Assembly (NCBI RefSeq): GCF_014653695.1
Contig: NZ_BNAR01000017.1
Location: 1 to 64,000, forward strand
Reading direction: 5' to 3'
From: Lentzea cavernae
GTDB taxonomy: Bacteria; Actinomycetota; Actinomycetes; Mycobacteriales; Pseudonocardiaceae
DNA: 64,000 nt
Both the position numbers and the translations under genes were made by a program. The notes beneath the pieces were generated by a model. The model searched no databases, was not told the origin of the DNA, and saw nothing but the letters and a program-made list of their open reading frames with translations. Below, piece by piece: positions 51,194 through 60,274 of the stretch (position 1 is the stretch's first letter; every line of letters starts with the position of its first letter).

Positions 51194-53989
51194 ATGACCA
51201 GACCCGAAAGCGGGTCGTGGAGACGCTGGACGAGGGTGGCTCTCGCCGCAGCCGTGGGGATCGCCGGTCTACCGGTCCTCATGAGCGGTGGCAACGTCGC
51301 CAACGCCGTCGACACGATCTTCTGCAAGCCCAAGGCCAACGTGTTCGTGAGCTTCTCGAACAGCCCGGCCCTCAACCTGCGCACGACGAACGAGCCCTCC
51401 GCCGGCTACAACCAGTGGACCAGCGACCAGCACATCGGCAACGGCTGGGACTTCCACTTCGCCGCGGGTCCCGACGGCTACATCTGGTTCACCCTGGACA
51501 ACGGCGAACTCCGCCGCCACCAGTGGATCGACGGCGTCGGCTGGGCCGACAACGGCGTCAGCAAGCTGATCGCGACCGGCTGGACGGGCTGGAACGACCC
51601 CGCCTACCGCTACCGGCTGACGGTGGACCCCACCAACGCCCTGTACACAGTGGACAACAGCGGCGTCCTCAAGCAGCACAGGTACAACAACACCACTGGC
51701 GTGCTGACCACGAAGGTCATCGAGGCCGGCTGGGGCAAGTACGACCAGGTCTTCGCGGCCGGTACCGGCGTCCTCTACGCCCGTGACCGCAACGTGAACG
51801 ACGGCCAGCTCTACCGCTTCCAGTACGACGACGCCACGAACAGCTTCACCCAGCGGGAGAAGACCGTCGGTGGCGGCTGGAACGGCTTCAAGCAGATCAC
51901 CTCTCCCGGTGGCGACATCATCTACGGCACCGCGCCCGGTGGCGCGACCTTCTGGTACCGCTGGAAGGCCGAGAGCGCCGAGAACCCGACCGGCTACCTC
52001 GAGAACGGTGGCGCGGCCAGCTGGAAGCAGCAGATCAGCACCTGGGGCGACGTCGACGAGATCGCACCCGCGGTCGACACGTGCAGCGTCAAGCCCATCG
52101 CGACCGACGTGGTGTGCAAGCCGAGCGCGAACATGTGGGGCTCGAGCCCCGACGCCGGCCTGTACATGCGCAGGTACCTGGAGCCCGAAAGCGGTCTGAC
52201 CGCGTGGGACCACTCCACGGGCCGCATCGGCAACGGCTGGGCCGACATGCGGTTCATCGCGGGCGCCGACGGCTACAAGTTCCTGATCAAGTCCAACGGC
52301 GACGTCGAACGCCACCGCTGGATCGAGGGCGTCGGCTGGGACCGCGGCGGCGTCAGCGTGCGGGTCGCGACCGGCTGGACCGGGTGGACCGATCCCGCGA
52401 ACTTCAACAAGATCACGGTCGACACCAACAACCACGTCTACGCGGCGCTCCACAACGGACAGTTGCAGCACAGCGTCTACAACGAACTGGCCGGCACCTG
52501 GGCCCAGGAGGTCATCGACGACGGCTGGGGCAAGTACGACCAGGTGTTCGCCGCGGGTGACGGCGTGATCTACGCCCGCGACCGCAACGTCCAGGACGGC
52601 ACGCTGTACCGCTTCCACTACGACCACAAGAACAAGCGGTGGATCGAGTACGCGCGCAACCTCGGGTGGGGCTGGAACGGCTACCAGCAGATCCTCTCGG
52701 CCGGTGGCGACGTCGTCATCGGGCGCAGCGGCCCCGACGTCTTCTGGTACCGCTACGACAACGCCACGAAGGACTGGGCGCACGGCGCCGAGGACACGTG
52801 GAAGGAATACATCGCCTGGTGGCCGGACCTCCAGCAGCTGATGGTCGACGTGGACTCCTGCAAGCTCAAGAACCCCGACAAGATCACTCCTCCGCAGACG
52901 CCCGCACCGGCGGTCGACAAGGCGGAGATGATCTACAACACGCAGAAGTCGCGCTTCGAGCTCACCTACGCCGACGGCGACGGCACGGTGCACCGCGCTC
53001 ACCAGACGGCGCCCGACACCGAGAGCGTCGAGTTCAACCCCTTGTCCAGCACCGGGTTCACCGGCAGGGCGACCCTCGCCCAGCAGGAGGACAACAAGGT
53101 CGTCGTGATGGCGCGGGGCACGAACGCCCAGACGAAGGCGTTCATCGAGCCGGCCCCGAACGCCGGCACGAGCGTGTGGACGCAGAAGGACCTCAAGGGA
53201 GCGCTCAACACCTCGCCGATCCTGGTGCGCGGCAACAACAAGCTGCTCACCGCGTTCGCCGTCGACGGCAACAACAAGTTGTGGTTCTCCGAGCAGTTCG
53301 GGATCAACGGCGAGTTCAAGCCGTGGCGTCAGGCCACCGCGCCCGACACCTACAACATGACCGGCGAGATGACGATCGTGCCGTCCGGTGACGGCTTCGA
53401 GATCGCCTACACCAGCGTCACCAACGTGGTAGCGGTCAAGAAGTTCGCCAACGGCGCGCTGAGTCCGCACCGGGTGGCCGCCGGCATCTCCGCCGTCGGT
53501 GCTCCGGCCGCCGTCGTCTTCTCCGACGGCAAGGTGCAGCTGGTGGTCCGCGCCAGCAACAACAAGCTCTACACGCAGAAGGAAGGCGCGTCGGGCTTCG
53601 CGGGCTGGGCCGACATCAGCGGTGCGCTCCAGTTCACCGGCGCTCCCGAGGCGGTGCTGAACAAGTTCAACATCGTCGAGGTCGCCGCCCGCACCACCGA
53701 CGGCCGGATCCACCGCGGTGGCCAGACGGCGCCGAACTCCGCGACCTGGCGGATGTGGACCTACCAGGCGTGGGAGTCGCCGTTCGACGTGACGTTCGCG
53801 GCGAGCGCGACCGGTGGTGAGCAGCGGATCTTCGCCAACACCGGCGACGGCCTGTTCGTCCTGATCGACGCCGACCCGTACTCCTCCGACACGAGCCTCG
53901 CCATGTCCGCGGACGCGGCGACCTCGGTGGAGAAGTCGAGCAGGACGGTGCCCGCCAAGGCGACCAAGCAGCAACTGCCCAAGAAGTAG
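51194..53989 (+). CDS. Secreted protein with tachylectin-2-like repeats
   Basis: A 931-residue exported protein with a signal peptide (RVALAAAVGIAGLPVLMSGG, cleavage near VANA-VD). Two homologous modules of about 260 residues follow, each opening with a CKP/CKPSAN segment and containing WTGWNDP or WTGWTDP, GWGKYDQVFAAG, LYARDRNV and GWNGFKQI or GWNGYQQI. These features match tachylectin-2-type beta-propellers that bind N-acetylated sugars. The C-terminal third looks like a second propeller of a different kind (HRAHQTAP, HRGGQTAP). A role in surface binding, or in association with the divergent RHS protein, is inference. Confidence 0.78.
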   Translation: MTRPESGSWRRWTRVALAAAVGIAGLPVLMSGGNVANAVDTIFCKPKANVFVSFSNSPALNLRTTNEPSAGYNQWTSDQHIGNGWDFHFAAGPDGYIWFTLDNGELRRHQWIDGVGWADNGVSKLIATGWTGWNDPAYRYRLTVDPTNALYTVDNSGVLKQHRYNNTTGVLTTKVIEAGWGKYDQVFAAGTGVLYARDRNVNDGQLYRFQYDDATNSFTQREKTVGGGWNGFKQITSPGGDIIYGTAPGGATFWYRWKAESAENPTGYLENGGAASWKQQISTWGDVDEIAPAVDTCSVKPIATDVVCKPSANMWGSSPDAGLYMRRYLEPESGLTAWDHSTGRIGNGWADMRFIAGADGYKFLIKSNGDVERHRWIEGVGWDRGGVSVRVATGWTGWTDPANFNKITVDTNNHVYAALHNGQLQHSVYNELAGTWAQEVIDDGWGKYDQVFAAGDGVIYARDRNVQDGTLYRFHYDHKNKRWIEYARNLGWGWNGYQQILSAGGDVVIGRSGPDVFWYRYDNATKDWAHGAEDTWKEYIAWWPDLQQLMVDVDSCKLKNPDKITPPQTPAPAVDKAEMIYNTQKSRFELTYADGDGTVHRAHQTAPDTESVEFNPLSSTGFTGRATLAQQEDNKVVVMARGTNAQTKAFIEPAPNAGTSVWTQKDLKGALNTSPILVRGNNKLLTAFAVDGNNKLWFSEQFGINGEFKPWRQATAPDTYNMTGEMTIVPSGDGFEIAYTSVTNVVAVKKFANGALSPHRVAAGISAVGAPAAVVFSDGKVQLVVRASNNKLYTQKEGASGFAGWADISGALQFTGAPEAVLNKFNIVEVAARTTDGRIHRGGQTAPNSATWRMWTYQAWESPFDVTFAASATGGEQRIFANTGDGLFVLIDADPYSSDTSLAMSADAATSVEKSSRTVPAKATKQQLPKK

Positions 53990-54001
53990 TGCCGAACGCG
54001 G

Positions 54002-54033
54002 GAAGGGGGCTGCCCGCCTGGGCAGCCCCCTTC
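54002..54033. terminator. Bidirectional terminator
   Basis: A perfect 14-bp stem, GAAGGGGGCTGCCC (54002-54015) with GGGCAGCCCCCTTC (54020-54033), around a GCCT tetraloop and followed by TTCC. It lies 12 bp after the tachylectin-like stop and 17 bp from the end of the convergent gene. Confidence 0.9.
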
Positions 54034-54050
54034 TTCCGTCGGCGCGCCGG

Positions 54051-54623
54051 TCATTCGTTCCAGGCGCGTCCGAGGGCGACCCGGATCTTGTTCTTCAGCT
54101 CGTGCTCGAAGGTCGTGAAGGTGTCGTAGCCCTCGTGGTCGCCCACCAGGAGCAGCTCGCCGGCCGCGGTGACCCCGTGCTTCACCCGCCCGTGGCTCAG
54201 TTTCACCACCACCTCGGAGCGAGGTGCCCTGGCCGCCGGGTAGTCCCGGTAGAGCAGCGTCGTGACGAGCTCGGCCTTCAGCTCCCCGAGAGGCCGCAGA
54301 ACGGGCTGCTGCTCCCTGCCCTCGACCAGGTCACCGGACAGCGTGATGCCGACACCGGACGTGCCGATCAGGTGGTACTCCAGGACCGTCGTCTCGGTGG
54401 CGGTGCGACCGAACCGCTTCTTGATCGTGCGCTGGGTCTGGTGCCGGTGCGGCGCGATGCCGATCTCCGCGGCCACCTTCACGAACGCGCGCGCCTGCTC
54501 CGCCCACTGCGCGCGGTAGCCGTCCATGCCCGCCAGCACTTCGGCGATCTGGTCTTTCTCGCGGTCGTCCTGCTGCCTGGCGCGGTGGACCTGCTGACGC
54601 AGTTGGTCTTCGAAATCGCCCAC
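54051..54623 (-). CDS. Hypothetical coiled-coil N-terminal protein
   Basis: A 190-residue protein not recognised as a named family. Residues 1-50 are charged and helical (LRQQVHRARQQDDREKDQ), and the rest alternates strands and loops, including FGRTATETTVLEYHLIGTSG and VVKLSHGRVKHGV. No signal peptide or membrane segment. It begins with GTG, with GGAG upstream, and lies between the toxin locus terminator and the conserved core, so it may belong to either. Confidence 0.6.
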   Translation of the reverse strand: MGDFEDQLRQQVHRARQQDDREKDQIAEVLAGMDGYRAQWAEQARAFVKVAAEIGIAPHRHQTQRTIKKRFGRTATETTVLEYHLIGTSGVGITLSGDLVEGREQQPVLRPLGELKAELVTTLLYRDYPAARAPRSEVVVKLSHGRVKHGVTAAGELLLVGDHEGYDTFTTFEHELKNKIRVALGRAWNE

Positions 54624-54802
54624 GAGCGGACTCCAGGAGGTTGAACGGCGGCCTGGTGGAGTATCGCGGACGACCGGAAGCCGTTACGCAGAACGCTTTC
54701 AGAGTTCGGCGTCGCCGCTGGTCGCCCGCGCGCTCGTCGGCCTCGCAGAAGGCCGTGGCCGCCGTGAACTCGTCCTGGCGAACGGTCGCGGCGTGTGCGG
54801 AG

Positions 54803-55540
54803 TTACAGGCCGGATTCGGTGGTGCGGACCAGGATCGCGCCGCACTCCTCGCAGCGCACGACCTCGTCGGCCGCCGCTTCCTTGACCTTCGACACCGCGC
54901 TGCGGTCCAGCTCGATCCGGCACGCGCCGCAGCGGCGGGACTGGATCAGGGCCGCGCCGATGCCGCGCTGCTCGCGCTGGCGGTCGTAGAGCTTCAGCAG
55001 GTCGTCCGGGAAGCCCTTGGCCATGGTGGAGCGGTCGGCGGTGCGCCTGGTCTCCACGGACTCGAGGTCGGCCAGGGCGGTGTCGCGGCGGCGGGTGGCG
55101 TCTTCGAGCTTCTCGCCGGCCTTCTGGAGTTCGACGCGGGCGAAGGAGGCGTCGGCGTCGACGGCCTCGCGGCGTTCCATGAGCTCGAGGAGGTCGTCCT
55201 CGAGGATGCCCTGGCGGCGCTGGATGGTGGCGAGCTCGTGTTCGAGGTCGGTGAGCTGCTTGGCGCCGACGGTGCCGGACTGCAGCAGCTTGCGGTCGCG
55301 CTCGCCGCGGGCGCGGACCTGGTCGATCTCGGTCTCCTGGCGCTTCACGTCGCGGTCGAGGTCGGTGAGCGACGTCTCGACGGCCACGAGGGCGTCCTGC
55401 TTGGCGCGCTTGTGCTGCTCGGCCTCGGTGATCTCCGCGATCTCGGGCAGCGTGCGGCGACGGTGGGTGACACGCGCCAGTTCGGCGTCGACCTCGGCGA
55501 GGTCGAGCAGCCTGCGCTGCACTGCGGGATCGGCTTTCAC
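54803..55540 (-). CDS. C4-type zinc-ribbon coiled-coil protein (Rv2229c family)
   Basis: A 245-residue protein, the same length as M. tuberculosis Rv2229c. Residues about 10-180 are a long coiled coil and the C-terminus carries a zinc ribbon with CGAC and CEEC pairs. The family is broadly conserved and of uncertain function; a nucleic-acid role is often proposed. AGGAGGA lies before the GTG start, which overlaps the Nif3-like stop in a GTGA, so the two genes are co-translated. Confidence 0.88.
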   Translation of the reverse strand: MKADPAVQRRLLDLAEVDAELARVTHRRRTLPEIAEITEAEQHKRAKQDALVAVETSLTDLDRDVKRQETEIDQVRARGERDRKLLQSGTVGAKQLTDLEHELATIQRRQGILEDDLLELMERREAVDADASFARVELQKAGEKLEDATRRRDTALADLESVETRRTADRSTMAKGFPDDLLKLYDRQREQRGIGAALIQSRRCGACRIELDRSAVSKVKEAAADEVVRCEECGAILVRTTESGL

Positions 55541-56358
55541 GCAAGTCCTCCTGCTGATGGGCTCGTCGCACCGACGGTCCACGGGTCGGTCCGGCGGGTG
55601 GAGACGAGTACGTCGACCCTACCGCCGAAGGCCGACCGCAGGATCCCCGCCGCCTGCTCGCACCACGGCCACTCACTGGCCCAGTGCGCGACGTCGACCA
55701 ACGCGGGCCCGCCGGACTCGACGTGCTCGCTCGCCGGGTGGTGCCTCAGGTCGGCGGTGACGTAGGCGTCGACGCCCAGGCGCCGCACCGTCCCGAGGAA
55801 GCTGTCGCCCGCGCCTCCGCACACCGCGACCCGCTTGACCAGGCGTTCCGGGTCGCCTGCGGCGCGCACCCCCTGCACGGTGGCGGGCAGCGCGTCGGCC
55901 ACGCGCTGGACGAACGCCCTGAGCGGCTCGGCCTCCGCGAGCTCTCCGACGCGCCCGATGCCGGGAGCGTCCGCCGCTTCTTCGAGCGGGCCCGTGACCG
56001 TCAGCCCGATGGCCTTCGCCAGCGCGTCCGACACTCCGGGCTGCGCGCTGTCCGCGTTGGTGTGCGCGCAGTACAGCGCGGCGCCGTTGCGGATCAGCTT
56101 GTGCACCAACGCGCCCTTGGGGTCGTCGGCGGGAACGCCGTTGACGCCCTTGAGGAGCAACGGGTGGTGGGCGAGCACGAGCTGCGCCCCGGCCTCGACG
56201 GCCTCCTGCACGATGGCCGACGTCGGGTCGACGCACACCAGGACCCTGGTGACCTCGTCTGCCGGATCACCGCACACCAGGCCTACCGCGTCCCACTTCT
56301 CGGCGGTCTTCGGCGGATACGCGGACTCCAGGACCGCGATCACGTCGGCGAGCTTCAC
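55537..56358 (-). CDS. Nif3-like dinuclear metal centre protein (Rv2230c family)
   Basis: A 273-residue member of the DUF34/NIF3 family, with predicted metal ligands in LVLAHHPLLLKG near residue 60 and VDVAHWASEW near the C-terminus. The first residues (VIAVLESAYPPKTAEKWDAVGL) are family-typical. Proteins of this family are described as metal-binding, possibly with GTP cyclohydrolase I-like activity, but the physiological role is unsettled. ATGA overlap with the CobC-like gene upstream and GTGA overlap with the zinc-ribbon gene downstream make a three-gene unit. Confidence 0.9.
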   Translation of the reverse strand: MKLADVIAVLESAYPPKTAEKWDAVGLVCGDPADEVTRVLVCVDPTSAIVQEAVEAGAQLVLAHHPLLLKGVNGVPADDPKGALVHKLIRNGAALYCAHTNADSAQPGVSDALAKAIGLTVTGPLEEAADAPGIGRVGELAEAEPLRAFVQRVADALPATVQGVRAAGDPERLVKRVAVCGGAGDSFLGTVRRLGVDAYVTADLRHHPASEHVESGGPALVDVAHWASEWPWCEQAAGILRSAFGGRVDVLVSTRRTDPWTVGATSPSAGGLA

Positions 56359-57350
56359 GCCAGTTCCTCCATCACTACCCGCAGCGCGTCCACGAACACC
56401 GCGAACTCCTCCGGCGGCCGGATCGCCACCCGCAGGTACGTGTCGTCCAGTCCGGGGAACGTGTCGCAGCGCCGCACGGCGATCCCCTTGTCCCGCAACG
56501 CCTGCCGCGCGCCCTTCGGTGCCCTGATCAGCAGGAACGGCCCGTTCGGCGCAACGACGACGAGGTCTTGGAGCTGCTCCGACGCGTACGCGGCGTGCTG
56601 CTGCGCCTCACGGGCGAACCGCGCGGACTCCTCGAGGGCGAACGGCTCGCAGCACGCCGTGATCGCCTCCAGCGTGAGACTGCCCACGGGCCAGTGCGGG
56701 CGGCCGTGCGCGAGGCGCCGGAGCGTCTCCGGATCACCGAGGAGGTAACCGGCGCGCAGGCCCGCGAGACCCCAGGTCTTGGTCAGGCTGCGCAGCACCA
56801 GCACGTCCGGGTCGTGCGCGAGCGACTCGGGCTCACCGGGAACGGCGTCCATGAACGCCTCGTCGACGACCAGCCTGCCGGGCAACGCCTTGAGCGCGGC
56901 GGCCTCGTGCAGCACGGACGTCGGGTTCGTGGGGTTGCCGATGACGATCAGATCGGCGTCCGACCGCACCTCGCGCAACCGGAAGTCGCCGTCGAGGAGC
57001 ACGTGCTCCACCGGGATCCCGGCATCGCGAAAGGCCACCTCGGGTTCGGTGAAGCCGGGGTGGACGATCGCGGCACGGCGCGGCGCGAGCTTCGGCAGCA
57101 GCGCGAAGCCCTCGGCGGCGCCGTTGAGCAGGAGGACCTCGTCCGGCGAGCGCCCGTGACGACGTGCGACGGTCTCACGGGCGCGCTCTTCAGCCGGCTT
57201 CGAGGGGTAACGCCCGAGCTCGCCGAGCGCCGCGGCCAGCCGTTCGCGCAGCCAATCGGGCGGGTGCGGCACCCGCACGTTGACGGCGAAGTCGGCGAGG
57301 CCCGGCGCGGCGTCGACGTCACCGTGGTGGCGCAGGTCTGGGCTGGTCAT
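56355..57350 (-). CDS. cobC: CobC-like PLP aminotransferase (threonine-phosphate decarboxylase type)
   Basis: A 331-residue fold-type I PLP protein equivalent to M. tuberculosis Rv2231c. The PLP lysine is in RSLTKTWGLAGLRAGY and the phosphate-group Arg is in LRAGYLLG. The Asp-Pro pair of GNPTNPTS and VVDEAFMD are as in histidinol-phosphate aminotransferase relatives. In cobalamin synthesis CobC/CobD-type decarboxylases make aminopropanol phosphate for the nucleotide loop. The nearby cobD and the RNase H/CobC-phosphatase fusion support that role, but an aminotransferase function cannot be excluded. Confidence 0.82.
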   Translation of the reverse strand: MTSPDLRHHGDVDAAPGLADFAVNVRVPHPPDWLRERLAAALGELGRYPSKPAEERARETVARRHGRSPDEVLLLNGAAEGFALLPKLAPRRAAIVHPGFTEPEVAFRDAGIPVEHVLLDGDFRLREVRSDADLIVIGNPTNPTSVLHEAAALKALPGRLVVDEAFMDAVPGEPESLAHDPDVLVLRSLTKTWGLAGLRAGYLLGDPETLRRLAHGRPHWPVGSLTLEAITACCEPFALEESARFAREAQQHAAYASEQLQDLVVVAPNGPFLLIRAPKGARQALRDKGIAVRRCDTFPGLDDTYLRVAIRPPEEFAVFVDALRVVMEELA

Positions 57351-57386
57351 CGCCGGAATCCTAGGCGACGGGCCCAGAGCACCGCG

Positions 57387-57593
57387 TCACTGCATGTAGC
57401 GGCGGAGCTCGGTGAGGTGGCTGATCAGCTCGTCCAGCTGGAACGCGTCGAGCTGCGCCGACTCACCGGGCGGGGTGCGGAAGCAGACGCGCCCCTTCTC
57501 GTTGAGGTACACCTCGAACGCACGACGGCGCCCGAGGGCGTCGGTACACCCGATGATCTCCCGTTGCGGGGGCACGTCGGTACCTGTCTGCAT
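57387..57593 (-). CDS. Small conserved hypothetical protein
   Basis: A 68-residue protein with an N-terminal strand-rich half (IIGCTDALGRRRAFEVYLNEKGRVCF) and a C-terminal helix (FQLDELISHLTELRRYM). No known domain. GGAGG lies 6 nt before the ATG, which argues that it is real. A longer reading would add 28 basic residues without a ribosome site. It is separated by 36 bp from the CobC-like gene start and may be its leader gene. Confidence 0.65.
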   Translation of the reverse strand: MQTGTDVPPQREIIGCTDALGRRRAFEVYLNEKGRVCFRTPPGESAQLDAFQLDELISHLTELRRYMQ

Positions 57594-57631
57594 GGGCGGC
57601 CTCCATGTCGTTTGTCCGTACATCTTGCGAC

Positions 57632-57645
57632 AACGCTTGAGCGTT
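57632..57645 (-). promoter_or_regulatory. Palindromic site upstream of small gene and ptpA
   Basis: AACGCT and AGCGTT flank a TG centre in the gap between two divergent genes. It could be a regulator-binding site; nothing else supports it. Confidence 0.35.
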
Positions 57646-57786
57646 ACCGTGCGGCGGCGCTCAGCCTCGGCGGACAACGTGATCTCCCGAGCCTACGTGT
57701 GCCCCGGGCCCGGCACAGGCGGAACGGCGCAGGCCGCCCCCGTTCCCGAAGGGCTTGGGCTGATTCCAAGGCTTAGGCTGCGCGGC

Positions 57787-58239
57787 ATGCACGTCTCGTT
57801 CGTCTGCACCGGCAACATCTGCCGGTCCCCCGTGGCAGCGCTCGTGTTCCGGGAATGGCTCTCCCGCGAGGGACTGTCCGGCCACGTCCGGGTGTCCAGC
57901 GCCGGCACCGGCGGGTGGCACGCCGGCGACCCGGCCGACCCGCGCGCGTTGAAGACACTGGCGGACAACGGATATCCCGTCGACCACGTGGCCGCACAGG
58001 TCGGCGCCGACCACCTCGACGCGGACCTGCTGGTGGCGCTCGACTCCGGCCACGCCCGCGCGTTGCGCCGGATGGCCGATCCCGACCGCGTGCGGCTGCT
58101 CCGCTCGTTCGACCCGGACGCCGACTCGACCGACGTGCCGGACCCGTACTACGGCGACGCCGCCGGGTTCGACGAGGTGCTGGTCATGACGGAGGCGGCG
58201 ATGCCGGGGCTGGTCGCGTGGGTGCGCGAGCGGCTCTGA
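57787..58239 (+). CDS. ptpA: Low-molecular-weight protein tyrosine phosphatase
   Basis: A 150-residue phosphatase with the P-loop CTGNICRS starting at Cys7 (nucleophile) and ending at Arg13, and the general-acid loop DVPDPYYG near residue 120. The location beside the cobalamin and SURF1 genes matches M. tuberculosis ptpA (Rv2234). The mycobacterial enzyme is exported and attacks host proteins, but in a soil actinomycete a role in envelope or secondary-metabolite signalling is more likely. The annotated kinase partner ptkA of mycobacteria is not seen here. Confidence 0.93.
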   Translation: MHVSFVCTGNICRSPVAALVFREWLSREGLSGHVRVSSAGTGGWHAGDPADPRALKTLADNGYPVDHVAAQVGADHLDADLLVALDSGHARALRRMADPDRVRLLRSFDPDADSTDVPDPYYGDAAGFDEVLVMTEAAMPGLVAWVRERL

Positions 58240-58254
58240 GGACGAAGCACTTCT

Positions 58255-59553
58255 TCAGGAAGCCGTGACCTTGCGCTCGCGCGTCTCTGTGATCCGGTGA
58301 ACGACACTGGACGTTTCGCTGCCACCACGCCGGGCCGCGCGTTCCAGAGGTCCCAGGCGATCACGGGCCCGGTTGCTGTTGAGCTGCTCGACGAGGTCGA
58401 GCGACCTCGTCGCGACCCGCACTCCCTCGTCGACGTCACCGCTGCGGAGGTGGCACGTCGCCAACTCGGCCAGGTCGAACGACCGTGCCAGCGCGACACC
58501 GTCACCTCGATGACGCAGGCTCCGGCGGATCGCCGCGACTGCCCTGGTCCACTCGCCCAGTTCAGCCCACGTCACGCCGACCGCGGCGAGAAGTTCCGCC
58601 TCGTCGAAGAACTCCAGCCACACGGGCAGGTCACCCTCCGCGTGGAAGTTCTCCATGGCCGATGAGAGCGCTCGCTCCGCTGACTCGCGATTGCCCATGA
58701 CCGCGTAACAGCGCGCTTCTCGCACTTCCAGCAATGCGCACAGCCTTGGCGACCGCGACGCCAGCGCCACCGGGTAACCGAACTGGAACAACCGCAAGGC
58801 CGCGTCAGGTGGCCCGTGGTACTGCTCCATCCGGCCGGCGCAGTAGAACAGCATGGCTTGCAAGGGCAGGTTCTGCGCGTCCTGCGTCAACTCCAGTGCC
58901 GCGAGCAAGTGCTTGCGGGCGCGGTCGAGACGGCCCATGTCGAAAGCCGCGCTGGACGCACGCCGGTGCAGCAACGCCACTGCCTCGAACAAAGCGGGTC
59001 TGACGGCGTCACGCACCGCAACCCCGAGCAGACGCCGCGCCCACCTCAGCTGTCCCTCGACTGCGGCCAGGACCACACCTCCGCCGAACTGCGACTCCAA
59101 ACCTGTCAGGTCCCCCAGGACGCGATGAAGCATCACGACATCGCTCGGCCCCACCTGTGCGGGCACCGGTGTCTCTTCAGCCGTGAGCGCCACCTCCCCG
59201 GCCTCGCCGAACACCGGTTGGCCCACAACGGCCTCGGCCGCGCGCGCCAGGAACGAAGCACGCTTCGCGGCTTCGTCCTGCGCCGGCTGCGGACTGACCA
59301 CTCCGTACTCCAGCCCGACGTGGCCCCTCGGGACGCCGAGGCTGACAGCGATGCGTTCGAGCAGCTCGTAGGACATGACCCGGCGGCCTCCGATGATCTC
59401 GGAGATCTCCGACTGGTTCTGCCTCGTGACCTGCGCGATCTCCCGCTGCGAAACACCTTCCTCGACGAGCAGCCGGAAGACCGTCCCGATGTCGCGGTGA
59501 GCGAGCGCGTCGCGCATCTCGGGACGGTCCCACCAGGCCTTGAACCTCTCCAT
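58255..59553 (-). CDS. XRE-type regulator with TPR-like helical domain (NsdA-like)
   Basis: A 432-residue protein. An N-terminal helix-turn-helix (about 20-75) contains SQREIAQVTRQNQSEISEII. A long helical repeat region follows, with segments such as LDRARKHLLAALELTQDAQNLP and GNRESAERALSSAMENF that look like tetratricopeptide repeats. This layout occurs in actinomycete regulators such as NsdA, a negative regulator of antibiotic production in Streptomyces. The ATG at 59553 begins the conserved MERFKAWWDRPEMR; another ATG lies 42 bp upstream. It converges on ptpA with a 15-bp gap. Confidence 0.8.
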   Translation of the reverse strand: MERFKAWWDRPEMRDALAHRDIGTVFRLLVEEGVSQREIAQVTRQNQSEISEIIGGRRVMSYELLERIAVSLGVPRGHVGLEYGVVSPQPAQDEAAKRASFLARAAEAVVGQPVFGEAGEVALTAEETPVPAQVGPSDVVMLHRVLGDLTGLESQFGGGVVLAAVEGQLRWARRLLGVAVRDAVRPALFEAVALLHRRASSAAFDMGRLDRARKHLLAALELTQDAQNLPLQAMLFYCAGRMEQYHGPPDAALRLFQFGYPVALASRSPRLCALLEVREARCYAVMGNRESAERALSSAMENFHAEGDLPVWLEFFDEAELLAAVGVTWAELGEWTRAVAAIRRSLRHRGDGVALARSFDLAELATCHLRSGDVDEGVRVATRSLDLVEQLNSNRARDRLGPLERAARRGGSETSSVVHRITETRERKVTAS

Positions 59554-59676
59554 CGCTCGAAGGTAATGCCGATCACCGGCACGAGCCCGGTTCATCGGCC
59601 AAGGTGATCGGCCGGACCGATGAGGAGCGTCGCCAGACGGTCGTTGTGGCTGGTCGAGCGTGCTTGGATGAGGTCC

Positions 59677-60219
59677 ATGGACGTCACCGGCTGGACCTGG
59701 CTCAACGAACCGCGCGAGTGGTCGCCCACCCCGCTGACCGTGCACGCCGACCCCGGCAGCGACTTCTGGCGCCTCACCGGCAACGGCGTCGTCCGCGACA
59801 ACGGCCACCTCTACGGCCTGAGCGTCACCGGTGACTTCACCATCACCGCGACCTTCAGCGGCGAGTACGCGGCGCAGTACGACCACGCCGGCGTCGGGCT
59901 GCTCGTCGACGGCGAGAACTGGATCAAGGCCGGGGTCGAGGTGTTCGACGGGAAGCTGCAGGCCAGCACGGTCGTGACGCGCGGGTTCTCGGACTGGAAC
60001 CTGGCGCTGGTCGGTGAGTTCGAGCGGTTCACCGTGAGCGCTGAGCGTAAGGGTGACGCGGTGTGGGTGCGGTACGGCACGGACGGCGCCGAGCCCACGA
60101 ACCTGCTGCGCAAGGCGTACTTCCCGCCGGACGCGGAGGTCGTCGTCGGGATCATGGCCGCCAGTCCGGAGGGCAAGGGGTTCGTGACCCAGTTCCACGA
60201 GGTCGACCTCACCCGATAG
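59677..60219 (+). CDS. DUF1349 concanavalin-like protein
   Basis: A 180-residue protein with the regular strand pattern of the DUF1349 family (concanavalin A-like jelly roll): GDFTITATFSGEYAAQYDHAG, VDGENWIKAGVEVFDG, and the ending GIMAASPEGKGFVTQFHEVDL. Family members are soluble and may bind sugars, though no activity is established. No signal peptide. Starts at 59677 or 9 bp upstream are equally possible. It diverges from the NsdA-like regulator. Confidence 0.8.
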   Translation: MDVTGWTWLNEPREWSPTPLTVHADPGSDFWRLTGNGVVRDNGHLYGLSVTGDFTITATFSGEYAAQYDHAGVGLLVDGENWIKAGVEVFDGKLQASTVVTRGFSDWNLALVGEFERFTVSAERKGDAVWVRYGTDGAEPTNLLRKAYFPPDAEVVVGIMAASPEGKGFVTQFHEVDLTR

Positions 60220-60233
60220 CGCGTTGCGTTTGC

Positions 60234-60257
60234 TTCGAATACTGCGGATACTTCGAA
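60234..60257 (+). promoter_or_regulatory. Repeated TTCGAA sites before toxin-antitoxin pair
   Basis: TTCGAA occurs at 60234-60239 and 60252-60257, 18 bp apart centre to centre, just ahead of the antitoxin ribosome site. Toxin-antitoxin operons are often autorepressed at paired palindromes, so these may be antitoxin-binding sites. Confidence 0.5.
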
Positions 60258-60274
60258 CAGGGAGGTGTATGCGT

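Noticed and set aside
54699..55676. Minus-strand 325-codon frame covering the zinc-ribbon gene in another frame
   Set aside because: Arg/Pro-rich shadow frame. The zinc-ribbon protein in the alternative frame has the expected length, C4 motif and ribosome site.
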